Shown here one piece after another: positions 11,501 through 19,016 of a stretch of 64,000 bases of DNA. Positions within the stretch are counted from its first letter, which is position 1. The number at the start of each line of letters is the position of its first letter. Below the pieces are notes generated by a model that did no database searches, was not told the origin of the DNA, and worked only from the letters and a program-made list of their open reading frames with translations. The translations under genes and the position numbers were made by a program. Origin of the DNA: Pelagomonas calceolata (taxonomy: Eukaryota; Sar; Pelagophyceae; Pelagomonadales; Pelagomonadaceae); NCBI GenBank assembly GCA_918797485.1, contig CAKKNE010000005.1, forward strand, positions 2,790,001 to 2,854,000, read 5' to 3'.

Positions 11501-14500
11501 AGACGGGCGCGTCGCCGTCGACCCAGGCCAACGCATGCCCCAAGGCGTCGAGTTTTCGTAGCTTCGAGGCGAGGGGCGACGGTTGGGCACCGCAGCCGCC
11601 CAATCTCAGTAATGCTAGAGGTTTCGTATGAGTGTCGATGCCGAAGCCCTCCAGATTGTCCGGGAGTACGAGATCGTCATTCAACGATGAGCTTCCTCGT
11701 CGTAAGACCAATCTCACAACATCACACCTCGGCTGTTGTATATGCCCGCTTAACCGTACTCGTAGCGTCTCGACGCGATCTGTGATGGATCCTTCTTCGT
11801 ACCCCGACAAGGACGCATCATCATGGTTCCGCCAGAAGACAAAAGTTTCCAATAACGCGTCCGGCAAGAGCCCCCGTAAGCACCTAGCCGGTACGTACGT
11901 CTGCCGCACGTGCTGTTCCCTCCTTTTAGCTGTCCTAGAAATCTCAAGAGAAGAACCTCGTTCCGTGGAACAGTCAGGCCTTCCTCGCTCCAGCGGTTCG
12001 CCGTCCACACCATGATCGTCGAAGGCGTCGGCTCGCACGGCACCGGGTGCCGGCGGCGGCGGCACACCGAGAGACAACGACGCGTCCGACGTATAGATGA
12101 GCGCGCGCCACCACTGGCGGCCGTGTTCTACTAATTCATACACTTCAACTAGCGCCTCCTTTCTCCTACAATGCACCTCGCGCCAGTACTTTACCGTATC
12201 AACCTCGACGTACCCGACGCATACCGTATGCGTATCCCTCATACCTCCACCGGACAAGGCGAAGAGTTGGCATGATTGGAGCGGTCCAGTTGTTCTTAAC
12301 CTTTCTAACAACTCAGTGACCCAGCTGCCGGAAGCCTCCAGTGGTCTCAATGCATTAACCGCAAAGGGCGGTCGCGGCGCTAGCGGCGTGTTCTCTTGGG
12401 GCGGCTTGGACCACTTGACCACGTCGACCCGTCTTGATACTAATCTCCAATGACGTCTAAACGCCCTATGACTGACTTCGGCGGCCCGCAGGTCGTCGCC
12501 ACCAGAAGTGTTGTCTAGGGCCCTTTGCAGGTCGAGATGATCAGCAACCTCCCTCGGCAAGGCTTCGAGCCGTCTCGTTCGCAACGTGAACTCACCGAGC
12601 TGCGCGTCGACAATTTCCGCGTTCTTCGGTTCCAACACACCTCGCAGCCACGTCTCGTAGTCGTCGTCCTCGAGACCTTGGTCGGAAGCTCTAGGTGAGG
12701 GTGGCCTCTTCTGGTCATCCGGAGACACGGGAGAAAACCTACCAGGACAGGCCTTGTCTTCCTGCCATGTTCTCTCTACATTATTCCTCTGGCCTACCTC
12801 TTCGAAGGCCGACTCGGCGGCCGACGCCACCGCGTCGACGGCCGCCTCCAGGGCACACGCACCGTCACTCCCTCGCAGGAAAGTCAAGAGAGGCCCCCGA
12901 TGCCGCTGCCACACACTGCACAGTTCGGAATCGCTCAACCCGAGCGTGCCTTCCGCCAGTATCGATTTCGCTTGAGGGTCATGAGGGTCGACGTCCGCGT
13001 CGACCAGTGAATGGCTTTCGTCGTCGTCGTCATACGCCGCGAGGAAGCACTGCGCTTCGAGCAAGGCTGTGGCCGTCGCCGCATCTAAGACATCTCCTTC
13101 GACGCATTTGGCCGCCGCATACGCGATGTGCGCGTGCACAGCACACGCTCTTCTTAATGATGTTCTCGAGCCGTCCCGTGTGAGTGCGGGTAACCAGGCT
13201 TTCAATGCGGGTGCGACCTTTTCTCTCAATGTAGATGTTAACGCTTTTGCTGCACTGTTACAGACCGCCCTACGACTAGCGTCGGCCTCGTCTAGCCCTC
13301 GCGGCGTCGAGGCACCCGGCGCACTGTTGGGTTTTGGAGTTGCTGAACCACCAGCAACGGCTCTGAGAAACGTAACTGCTCTAGAAGCTGTTCTCGCCGC
13401 AAACAGGAAGGCCTCGGCCGCGCCGCGGGGCGCCCACGCGCCCACGTCGCCCTCTAGTGCCCTCGCTAGGATTTCATGAATCGCATCAACACAAGGTATC
13501 GGCGCCAGCGCCAATTCATTGAACAAGGCACCACAAGGCGTCCTCAAATGATCTCTGTGGGTTGCTGGTATAGAATCCACCCGTCTACAAGGCCGATCCG
13601 GCAGCCAGGGCCCCGGTTCGAACAAACACGCTTCGACGCAGCTTCGTAGACGCGCATCCCTCAAGCTTCTCGACCGTCGCGCGTCCGCGAAGAATCTCAA
13701 TACTAATGGCAATCTCAAATAAGGCGCCGTTAGCGCACAAAGTAACCTTTCGACATCTCGAGGCGGCAATGTGCCTTTGCCACCAGCTAGAGCCGCCACG
13801 CGCACCTCCAGCGCCTTGAGCTTGGCTTTCCGATCGGCCGGAGCGTTTTTCACGCGAGGCGACTCTCGAGGTGCCGACCCAAGATCACCAGGTAAACTCT
13901 TCAGATGCAAGACGTCGTCCTCCGTTATTACCACATCACCTGCTAAGTGAGAGGGGTCGCCTCCCGAAGGAGGTGCTCGTGGGAGTTGTGCTCCTTCGAT
14001 GGCCGCTCTCACTTTAGCCAAGGCAGTCCGAAGCGCCCCCGTGTCCTCGGAGTCGTCATCACTATCTTCATCTTGCGCATCACCCCCAACAACATCGACT
14101 CTCTCGCCGTACATCGTCACGGCTAGAGGCGCGCCGACGGCATCCGCCAGGCGCGAGCCGTGCGTCCTCTCATGTTTTTTCTGTCTCACGCGCTCGTCGC
14201 CGCCACGAGCTCGCTCCTCAAGACACCACCTCGGTGTCGCATCATCTACCGACCAATTCTGCCTTTCTACATTCGACGTCGGTGCCAATGCGACTTTCAG
14301 CACCAGGACGATATCTCTGAGATACTCTAACTCCGGTACATCTCTTAGCAAAGGCGAGTCCTGGACCAAGTAACCCGCTAACGAGGCGCCGCGCGGTTCT
14401 CTCTTGTAGCCTAGGGCCGTGCACAATCGATCTAGTAGTCTCGCATCGCCCGTACCTAGGGCCGGTCCTCGACTCCCAGCATCACCTCCCAAGAATGATG

Positions 14501-16697
14501 ACACGAGACCGGGCTGTTCTACGGCGGTCCTTTCCCAGCCGAACACTCGATTTCTATGCGGCGTTCGCTTCCTCAGTGCTCGGAAGTAGTCCAATAGACT
14601 GGTTCGAGCCGCTACGAGTGCGGGATCCGGGAGTAAGGCTCGTCCCGTATCAGCGGCAAAGTCTCGGACCGCAAAGCCGAACGGCTTTGAATTAGACGGT
14701 ACGACTTCGTTCGTCGTAGCTTCATAAAATAATGACAAGATACAAGGAGCGTCGACGGCGACGTTCCTCACAACCGCATCAGCGACGGCTGCTACTGCTG
14801 CTACTACGAGTACCCTTTCACCATCTAAGGCTCGCGTCTGGGCGCACGACGCCGCCGCGGCTGACGCATGCAAAGCGTTCCTCCTCAAGAGGAATAATAG
14901 ATCGGCTTGAAGGGAACGCGTGCACTCCGACCGCCAGAACCCGCCATTAATTTCCGGCGCTGGTAAGCATCTAAGAAATAAATGCGACACGAGCGCGAAA
15001 CGTCTAGCGTCGGCTCTAGGTACCCGATCGCGCATGTGTTCAAGAGTGACACAGGCTCGGTCGCACCGTCGCAACGCCGTGCAAGCTGCGGCTAGCGAGT
15101 CCCGAGGATAAGGACCTTGCCATTGCGGTTCTAAGGGCCACGTCACTCTAGCTAAGTCAGACGGTAGCACTAAGGCATCAGCATCCGCATCACCTGCCAA
15201 AAAATCCAAGTGGGCCTGCCGCTCCTGGTCCATATGTGCGAGTTCTCCGATTTTCTTCGGGAGTTCGCTGTGTAGATGCGTCGCGAAGGGCGCGAAGAGT
15301 ATGCCCGGAGCTCCAAAGTCCCGCGAGACCGCACATTTCAGGTCGTCGGACCGTAGTTGTGTTGTTGATACTTCCTCTGATGTTGCTACGGATAAGGCGT
15401 CGAGGACTCGTTGGGATGCTCTCTTGGCGTAGCTTAGTACCGCTTTTGTACTGACGTCTCTACTGTCCATGGAAGAAGCGTCTCTACAGACACTCTGAAC
15501 GCATGCTTTACATTGAGCTGCATCAGCGTCGCCTAGCCGACATGATCGTCGCTTAACTTCGTCCAATTGGTCCGCCAACACATCCAGACCCGCTCCCCTA
15601 ATAGCTAACGAGCAGGCCATCGCGGTCTCGTCATCCGCGCCCTTGGCTAGGTAGGCGCAGGCGCCGCGCGCCGCATACACCAAAGCGTGCGACGCTAACA
15701 ATCCTGAACCACCTTGCGTGGCGGCGACATCGACATACAGATCTAACGCTGTAGAGTCTCTAGCTTGGTCGTCGTCGTCCAGCACAGGCACGCATTCACC
15801 GTAAAAGTGGCGCGCCTTATCTAAACACTCGTTATTTTCCGCTACGACGGACGTGCAGGCCGTGCCGCACCGCGGACCGTCGTTCTCGTGTAATAACAGA
15901 GGCCGTAACAGCACGAACCAGCACGCCGCATGACTGACGCGATGTCTCGGTACCTTTTGGAGGGTCAACGCCGTTCGTCGCATGAAGGATCCCGTCGTCG
16001 TGTCTAGGCGCGACGCGTGGAACAACAGCCCGTCCGCGTCGCCGCCGCCATTGATAATAGCTACACTACACGCATTCTGGTCGTCGCCGGCCCAGCCGCC
16101 CGGTACGCCGCCTCGCGCGACGACAGCTAATAGTAAGTGGCCCTTCCTCTCTTTATCCGACCAGCCCACCGGCGCGATCAGTGATTGCCCTGGTTGTAAA
16201 GCTTCACAATCTCTAGCTAGGTTCGCTAATAATAACGCCGCTTGATCATCGGCCGCGTCCTTTTCCGCCTTTCTCGTCGCAGAAGCGTGGCCATCAATGA
16301 CATCTCTCAGAGCATCGACTCGCGCGGCGGCCGCGGCTAGAGCTCTCCTGGAAGCATCTAAAGGCGGCGCTAATTTATTCCCGGCATCACCGAACGCCTG
16401 CTCTTTGGTTTGCGACGCTCGTGCCGCGAGTCGCGCCGCGCCTCGCAGTGCGTTCGCGAGGTCGTGCCAAGGTAGAGATCTACTACCGGCGGGCGCCTCA
16501 AATTCCCTGACGCCCGGCCAGGCCGGCGCGCCCTCTACTAAAGCACGCCAGGCGCTCGATCTTAGTGAAGCGGGCGCATCATCATGAACGCCCGTCGCGT
16601 CGAAGGCGCCCTCGGCCTCTGCTCGTTCTTGCTCGGGCGCGCTCTTGTCTTTTTTGCCTCCAGTGATCTTGCTGGCGAGCTTGTTGAGGGCCTCCAT
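2562..16697 (-). CDS. Giant DUF3638/DUF3645 superfamily protein (4,711 aa) with EF-hand and DPF-rich tail
   Basis: One open frame of 14.1 kb from an ATG, without introns. The core holds the marks of the large DUF3638/DUF3645 proteins of protists, fungi and oomycetes. A Walker A reads QMIMGSGKTTVLTPSL at about residue 2590, followed by ADGKTLVVVVVPHALV. DEVDVILDPLKSELNWPLG lies at about 2800. The helicase-C-like block FYDHAHCTGLDVKQR, then RDAAQAAFRLRRLGAGQ, follows. Known family members are uncharacterised, with weak SF2 helicase/SecA-like signatures. Later come an acidic EQEQEQ run (about 3610), one EF-hand (DLNGDGWIALDEL, about 4136), a proline-rich segment and repeated DPF motifs (DPFAG, DPFADPF), then a CVCG...C cluster and the ending DPFDGL. 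DPF motifs in other proteins bind endocytic adaptors, so a membrane-traffic role is possible but only inferred. The first 2,500 residues show no domain I recognise. Confidence 0.85.
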   Translation of the reverse strand: MEALNKLASKITGGKKDKSAPEQERAEAEGAFDATGVHDDAPASLRSSAWRALVEGAPAWPGVREFEAPAGSRSLPWHDLANALRGAARLAARASQTKEQAFGDAGNKLAPPLDASRRALAAAAARVDALRDVIDGHASATRKAEKDAADDQAALLLANLARDCEALQPGQSLIAPVGWSDKERKGHLLLAVVARGGVPGGWAGDDQNACSVAIINGGGDADGLLFHASRLDTTTGSFMRRTALTLQKVPRHRVSHAACWFVLLRPLLLHENDGPRCGTACTSVVAENNECLDKARHFYGECVPVLDDDDQARDSTALDLYVDVAATQGGSGLLASHALVYAARGACAYLAKGADDETAMACSLAIRGAGLDVLADQLDEVKRRSCRLGDADAAQCKACVQSVCRDASSMDSRDVSTKAVLSYAKRASQRVLDALSVATSEEVSTTQLRSDDLKCAVSRDFGAPGILFAPFATHLHSELPKKIGELAHMDQERQAHLDFLAGDADADALVLPSDLARVTWPLEPQWQGPYPRDSLAAACTALRRCDRACVTLEHMRDRVPRADARRFALVSHLFLRCLPAPEINGGFWRSECTRSLQADLLFLLRRNALHASAAAASCAQTRALDGERVLVVAAVAAVADAVVRNVAVDAPCILSLFYEATTNEVVPSNSKPFGFAVRDFAADTGRALLPDPALVAARTSLLDYFRALRKRTPHRNRVFGWERTAVEQPGLVSSFLGGDAGSRGPALGTGDARLLDRLCTALGYKREPRGASLAGYLVQDSPLLRDVPELEYLRDIVLVLKVALAPTSNVERQNWSVDDATPRWCLEERARGGDERVRQKKHERTHGSRLADAVGAPLAVTMYGERVDVVGGDAQDEDSDDDSEDTGALRTALAKVRAAIEGAQLPRAPPSGGDPSHLAGDVVITEDDVLHLKSLPGDLGSAPRESPRVKNAPADRKAKLKALEVRVAALAGGKGTLPPRDVERLLCALTAPYLRLPLVLRFFADARRSRSLRDARLRSCVEACLFEPGPWLPDRPCRRVDSIPATHRDHLRTPCGALFNELALAPIPCVDAIHEILARALEGDVGAWAPRGAAEAFLFAARTASRAVTFLRAVAGGSATPKPNSAPGASTPRGLDEADASRRAVCNSAAKALTSTLREKVAPALKAWLPALTRDGSRTSLRRACAVHAHIAYAAAKCVEGDVLDAATATALLEAQCFLAAYDDDDESHSLVDADVDPHDPQAKSILAEGTLGLSDSELCSVWQRHRGPLLTFLRGSDGACALEAAVDAVASAAESAFEEVGQRNNVERTWQEDKACPGRFSPVSPDDQKRPPSPRASDQGLEDDDYETWLRGVLEPKNAEIVDAQLGEFTLRTRRLEALPREVADHLDLQRALDNTSGGDDLRAAEVSHRAFRRHWRLVSRRVDVVKWSKPPQENTPLAPRPPFAVNALRPLEASGSWVTELLERLRTTGPLQSCQLFALSGGGMRDTHTVCVGYVEVDTVKYWREVHCRRKEALVEVYELVEHGRQWWRALIYTSDASLSLGVPPPPAPGAVRADAFDDHGVDGEPLERGRPDCSTERGSSLEISRTAKRREQHVRQTYVPARCLRGLLPDALLETFVFWRNHDDASLSGYEEGSITDRVETLRVRLSGHIQQPRCDVVRLVLRRGSSSLNDDLVLPDNLEGFGIDTHTKPLALLRLGGCGAQPSPLASKLRKLDALGHALAWVDGDAPVSEKSMWAGQQDDPEAQVSIIELPRLRITLRLNEGRYYCDEYDGYALIDATALRGEDDDLDRRGDALNLVAPLGACVVLRDPDTFDLKVLTSAGSRPFRTPTGKRVVFDHDDSRWRKHDAGHHLYGVDRLQGQLVPDDACAAVAQVLRLCLARRYDAAAAVAPACASDEARPPLVDCLISALSACQNDIEADARACRLKLSLATLDCGCDAFISVDDWPWAFAEEAAMVVHHARRINAQCAFSEAEEARALAEVERRRAPLGFRDDACDAPLRRAVANRSLCVQSHSQPTLQDYAIAPSLVVSEARVCVDIAWAACRWPDERCRRAKPTAWAAPYMRPCGFEVPATDSQTGLPVQGPPRSASVLGGRAIAWLRKSVAFSGGTVGESLEGAKADATRDGCFGATPFGVCYELLTNTLPLRVGDRDGAFGWGVALLHLYERAFDAAGGRGGLDDGGVLCYSTLAILARRAALAQSLSRSGKAPRYLPPEKPSGYMESIISSGDATQPLKKAWVGLATALRAAHKAGELLPDANRPPLSSTRPPSVMASISTKETYTEVAADSVPFDPDEARRALGHATTGPPSFDAALVEDAIAHGAPDGLVITSIRSRNVSSTPPYDLSTTAVAGEPTASAYVQRLHHAAREDGALEREREVPSLLGFDEKGDRAKAKQTAKTLADSLSSAVQRDAAKARVARRRLSSLLDGSDEDERRWHASVGCARRKRTLGDVLRALAQGRAERPDISALACGVALLEGRCAAARRGCRAARRLEERVSTKDDWRELVLEAEALAATLCETRKHFRNADGSTLVPQHKAQPSQRNSSYVYDARLFLMERAWDIILREAQVHTARTLCDDASAKKSSLRQMIMGSGKTTVLTPSLVASLADGKTLVVVVVPHALVVFTRNVLQKALSRPSLGRRPVRRLRFGRRTFMGISLLKKLRAITRDGGVLLSDPTAMKALFLKSVEVLHHLDEASRFTQDSHRTSKERNLAKRKQSTFSSLFKSAKSKANDKARAAALGLDAKPEAQSSELERKIAGAAERTEREAELRSLRAQAQVASSILEMLKSNSVAIVDEVDVILDPLKSELNWPLGARAPLDFTAATNPTGLRWRVPYLLLDAVIGAALGRQLLPSIVVDSDDDSDEEGEDEDQALESDDDCLEADGDEVREASREKASVDDAFFGGDDEGVATRRQLAAARQEIDDIVQDGLEKGHLQARPHPTLVSEKWYVASLKPVLARWVLLLLRSPTRAAAALAGAAYAGNLGDLDDSLVLHYLIGEGEDRKRAAQAVDSCCSDDQAKLLNLYHSWLTHMLPFALSRVDRVAYGLLSPADLERAARRHADAEGSVVTEKHLEAVPLARRLLAVPFVGKDRPSDASEFSHPDVLIGLTTLAVFHEGLRYGDVLWLLHDLQRDFRRETGPIKKRKSFKRYARYVQLAGGRMRGLKTSKSRLLDIEDSRPEVWPVHFLDLQDDSQVRPVYELLRSSKAAGRDYLWRRSFPETLALRPSKLAASGQELGGEAIFDVRIGFSGTPNDLVPAELGVCVYEKATDGRINRVLADSDVVSKYLVQPGWTPKKLLEIIATSDEFLALIDCGALVTGLSNREVAEYLITTGLRHVDGVLFYDEEDVACICSRSDGGGTKVTDALTANLKPGRRFTFYDHAHCTGLDVKQRVDCVAALTVSKDTTLRDAAQAAFRLRRLGAGQRCRLFLIPQIANCVSEATKAPLSDVRKDIDEGWSQKGLVRVLSWLAVNQIRRERVNFFVLAEQNVQNVARKVAHATLISSSNNVGVAGEQESRLRGCLDVFRTRVDFTVENAVPTPRPTSERIAQTIEDHADLMNSASDFGTAQRMLQQVAAAESASRAKNQQAWAFEAVQEEEAEEEEEQEQEQEQEQERRQEEEVIVDELAKRDAPEPQRYVRDDEAPIPWSLDTLRRPVDPRHPFYALSEFGVYRRSYLQSKPPRVNFTPDLRVSPNYFRPAWRQSAPRRLKNVTVVLEWDPNDQGTIVDEAAADLALANGQSVRSLSDTARGSLRRAFDYVSEATTFREEGSARRAKQAQEARAAENAFAAETGGSQVLAFTSSETDLKKLDQIDQERSQHLLACANVRETSDRDASSPELFADAFQRLALRRADQGGGASYVVLSLAEAEHMRGALHASFRGNASLPARTALRIVGSWDGSTPSEGTTRLDDPLAPGVGLVLDATKARPRPDLERDSTALAQLQFFDNADDVSPKHGALLLRALQATPPAERVRFRDDIRKSRRRPQVALFGAAGWLGAAFGKRPTVEGSVVDEDERIDPINAPMRHGVAALVVDEEAAVVEYRAAHRAVRLALQRRGIPAAALLRRCARASKAMRHQQTYDPGRLAPVAAVASAVHWLGLGAFGLAAHVDFRQRKALDDARNDLCDNLADAMDLNGDGWIALDELRAGLRDAAPRDLLKSPFLSLPRLRPAVPSPAPRMDRNALLKAVDALNPWRKPDPREAEARAKAARRKLHEKALDADGAQKPSKENLHSEARRATDDNDVLDDETLAYAKRLASEDLKGLHIKLQPPKKLEPVWSSLGTASGKPISLWRLSGTRATSSKLRLSLGDYLTEGVADPLLNSNFDENQLEMAWDSNQNEVSGVLCLELSDQYTFRRNRTRWLKACAERLFPPPIRYRQVWHLPQGDRSVYGWAPVPPDGNYVALGHVATRTDAPPPPRAVRCVPIAMVDALAAIQILGSKPAWTNSSLGGRKGSLWRHAHGGLLVVARGHAIDQKQPLHRLRRPSMLAFDYRACLRARPAAPPKPVVPPPPPKPKTPPPQVAAAAFDPLRKTPPKPPPRPKTPPRPPTMPARTTPPRPAPFGQFSPPKPQPPPKQQPPDLLADPFAGGDLLAPTPTPAPAPPLLDPIFSGMTNAPAAVPDPFAPAPPKKGADLLGDLLAPTETKADPFADPFASPPQKAEGGGTFKIDVMAAAFGSCVCGRPKGDHIGAELRCPPVKEDPFDGL
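5838..5880 (-). repeat. Hexamer repeat coding for Glu-Gln run
   Basis: Repeats of CTGCTC/CTGTTC on the plus strand code for the EEEEEQEQEQEQEQE stretch of the giant protein. It is a coding microsatellite, likely variable in length and in frame at every hexamer step. Confidence 0.8.
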
Positions 16698-17020
16698 TTA
16701 TGTCGTTTCAGCGAGGTCTTCCACGCGCCGCGCCGCTCCTCGCGCGTGCGCCGCGCGGAAGAGCACTCCTTGGGTTTTGTGTCTCCGCTGTGCTAGCACT
16801 TCGAAGACAGAACTTCTGGTTTTGCACGTGTGTACTCAGCAGATCTCACACGTTAAGAGGATGCCAACGAGCTCGCGCTGCTTAGCGCTGCTCGGGCACT
16901 TTATTTGCTCGGGAGTGCTAGTATGCAAGCACGCTAGCTCAAGCTGCGGGCGCACCGGTGGCACAAGCCACGGCAGGCGTTGGCGGGTGTGCAGTAGTGC
17001 AAACGACTCTCCATCGAGTC
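16698..17020. promoter_or_regulatory. Divergent intergenic region, giant gene / ferredoxin gene
   Basis: About 320 bp between divergent ATGs. It carries a diverged CTAG-bounded element, CTAGTATGCAAGCACGCTAG, at 16918-16937, about 85-100 bp upstream of the ferredoxin ATG. A GTG-initiated extension of the ferredoxin frame exists here but has no supported start. Confidence 0.45.
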
Positions 17021-17803
17021 ATGCGGTGGCGTTACATATCCTTTCTTGCATTCGTGCGCTGCCTGACGCCATCGAAGCGACCACACCACAGCATCACCTG
17101 GACCACTGCGGACGGCTCACGCGTCATCGATGGCGTACAACGCGGCGAATTGCTCCGCACAGCGTTACTACGACGCGGTTTCAGCCCGCACAATAATAAC
17201 TCGCAATTGATCAATTGCCGAGGGCTCGGGACGTGCGGCACGTGCGCGGTTGAGGTGCGAGGCGCTGTCGAGCCCGCAGAAGCGTCGGCGCGCGAGAGAC
17301 TACGCCTTTCCTTCCCCCCTCATGAGCTACGAGCTAACTTGCGCCTTGCTTGCCAGTGTACTGTGCATGGTGATGTTGTCGTGTCGAAATTCGAAGGCTT
17401 CTGGGGTGCGCGGCCTACGCTCGCGCCCACTGCTGCGAACGCCAAGACGTACTTTGGCGAGTTAGAATTCTTACTCGACCGAAGGACGCCGCCCACCGCC
17501 GAGCTGCGACCGCTCGCGAACGACGCGCTCAACGATTTAGGGTGGCGCCTGCGCGACTTGGGCGGCGTCGTGCGGCGTGAGGTCGACCGCGCGCTCCGAG
17601 ACGGGCCCTGTGAGGTCTGCAACGGGACCGAGGTCGTCGATTGTCCGAATTGTGATGGAATGGGCCGCTACGTGACCTACGGGACTGAAACCGAGTGCAA
17701 GGCCTGCCGGGGCTCGGGGCAGGTCGTGTGCCGCGCGTGCTTCAAGGGCGATCCGTGGGACCTCGAGGCCGTCCGGGAGCGGGCGAGGCGCAGGCCCGAC
17801 TAA
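17021..17803 (+). CDS. [2Fe-2S] ferredoxin fused to a DnaJ-type cysteine-rich zinc domain
   Basis: 260 aa from the ATG at 17021. Residues about 25-125 form a plant-type ferredoxin fold. Cysteines C66, C72 and C75 sit in NCRGLGTCGTCAVEV, with the fourth cluster ligand at C111 or C113 (RLACQC). Residues about 195-242 hold four CxxC pairs: CEVCNGT, CPNCDGMG, CKACRGSG and CRAC. That is the DnaJ/BSD2-type zinc-finger arrangement, here without a J domain. The first 25 residues are basic and hydrophobic, which suggests an organelle leader, probably plastid. The expected role is electron transfer coupled to folding or assembly of a redox partner; that is inference. The gene converges on the TPR gene. 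The start was chosen as the first ATG; an upstream GTG would add 21 residues. Confidence 0.82.
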   Translation: MRWRYISFLAFVRCLTPSKRPHHSITWTTADGSRVIDGVQRGELLRTALLRRGFSPHNNNSQLINCRGLGTCGTCAVEVRGAVEPAEASARERLRLSFPPHELRANLRLACQCTVHGDVVVSKFEGFWGARPTLAPTAANAKTYFGELEFLLDRRTPPTAELRPLANDALNDLGWRLRDLGGVVRREVDRALRDGPCEVCNGTEVVDCPNCDGMGRYVTYGTETECKACRGSGQVVCRACFKGDPWDLEAVRERARRRPD

Positions 17804-17823
17804 GTCTACTGTGTGTTCGATAG

Positions 17824-17861
17824 GTACCCCGGGGGCGCCCCCCGGAATCCCCCGGGGGCCC
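17824..17861. terminator. GC-rich inverted repeats after ferredoxin stop
   Basis: Just after the ferredoxin stop, runs of CCCCGGGGG and GGGGGCGCCCCC are self-complementary and can form stacked hairpins. They lie in the 3' flank of two convergent genes. A role in 3'-end formation is only a guess. Confidence 0.35.
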
Positions 17862-17995
17862 TAAGCCCGCGGATGATATGTCACCGCCAGTGGTAAGAAG
17901 TCAAGAGTAGTAGGCGGCGCCTTCTTACACGGACCACAGAGGCGCAGCGCCGGGGGTAGGTAGACAGGGGCAGGGTTCAACAGGCTTGGTCTTGG

Positions 17996-18038
17996 CGCCG
18001 CGGGGTTAAACTCTCTGACGTAAGAGAGTCCCGCGGCG
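17996..18038. terminator. Two-tier hairpin at the 3' end of the TPR gene
   Basis: The outer arms CGCCGCGGG (17996-18004) and CCCGCGGCG (18030-18038) are perfect complements. The inner arms ACTCTCT (18010-18016) and AGAGAGT (18023-18029) are too, with a 6-nt loop GACGTA and a 5-nt bulge on one side. It begins 10 nt after the TPR stop codon on that strand, so it would sit in that mRNA's 3' UTR. Confidence 0.5.
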
Positions 18039-18047
18039 GAGAGAACT

Positions 18048-19016
18048 TCAGGTGGACGCGAGCTTGGCGCGGGCCTTTCTGACGTCGGCGTGGTCGGCGC
18101 CGAGGCGCTGCGTCAGGATGGCCACGGCGCGCTCGCGGAGTTTCCTAGCTTCAGCGACGGCGACGGGGCGCTTCGACTTGGGGCTGCGCTTCTTACTGAA
18201 GACGGCGACGGGGCCGTCCGACGCCACGGCCGTGGCCAGGCGCAGCAGCGCCTTGGCGACGCGCGGGTCGTCTCCACCGAGGACCTCGAACTTGATGGCG
18301 CACGATCTTCTCAAAAGTTGGACGGCCTTGTCGTCGCCGACCGCATGCAATGTGGTCGCGAGGTTCGTCAGAGCCGTCGCGACGGCGAGGCGCGCCTCGT
18401 CGGAACCCAGATCTCTAGCACAAGCCTCCCGCAACGCCAATGCTGTCGTGTAGCGAACGGTAGCCTCGGCGAAGCGGCCCGACGTCGCCAACAACTCCCC
18501 GAGAGCCGTCTCGGCGTCGGCCTGGAGGCGCGGCGGACTGGGCACCTCCTCGAGCAGCTTGGCCGCCCTTCGCGCGCAGGCCTCGGCCTCTGATTTCGAG
18601 CGCATCTGGCGCGCGCTTTTCAGTAGAGACGCCGCGACGATGCACGCGTCCTTCGACGCCTGGGCGGCCACCGCGTTGGCCCTGTCCACGTCGACCTCGA
18701 GTCCAGCTTCACAGGCGTAGGCCTGGGCCACGGTCTCCACGGACTTCCTCCTCAAAGCTTCGCGGTTCGCCAGCTCCACGTCGACGACGAGGTTGGGTCT
18801 TCTTCTCTTCGGTGACGGCTCAGCATTTGCCTTCTTCGGCTTGTTCGCCGGGCTCACGTCGTGCGACACGCGCGCGACGCGGTCGGGCGAGGCCGGCGCG
18901 CGGCGCGGCAGCGGCTCCATGGACACGTCGACGGCGAGGCCCTCGAACGCCGTCGGGCCCAGGGCGCGCGCGAATAAATTGGGTGATGGGGCTGGAACGC
19001 TTTTTGCGACCTCCAT
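18048..19016 (-). CDS. Tetratricopeptide-repeat protein, kinesin-light-chain type
   Basis: 322 aa. The first 90 residues are basic and disordered, with a KPKKANAEPSPKRRRP stretch that could act as a nuclear signal. Residues about 130-320 are helical repeats. Helix pairs such as LGELLATSGRFAEATVRYTTALALRE, ALTNLATTLHAVGDDKAVQLL and LRERAVAILTQRLGADHADVRKARAKLA follow the TPR_10/TPR_12 pattern seen in kinesin light chains and bacterial KLC-like proteins. Such repeats mediate protein binding; the partner is unknown. Convergent with the ferredoxin gene and divergent from the RIC1-like gene. Confidence 0.7.
   Translation of the reverse strand: MEVAKSVPAPSPNLFARALGPTAFEGLAVDVSMEPLPRRAPASPDRVARVSHDVSPANKPKKANAEPSPKRRRPNLVVDVELANREALRRKSVETVAQAYACEAGLEVDVDRANAVAAQASKDACIVAASLLKSARQMRSKSEAEACARRAAKLLEEVPSPPRLQADAETALGELLATSGRFAEATVRYTTALALREACARDLGSDEARLAVATALTNLATTLHAVGDDKAVQLLRRSCAIKFEVLGGDDPRVAKALLRLATAVASDGPVAVFSKKRSPKSKRPVAVAEARKLRERAVAILTQRLGADHADVRKARAKLAST

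Noticed and set aside
17130-17146. GCGTCATCGATGGCGTAC as another introner core
   Set aside because: It is inside the ferredoxin reading frame (SRVIDGVQRG) and differs from the core by an insertion. Likely chance.
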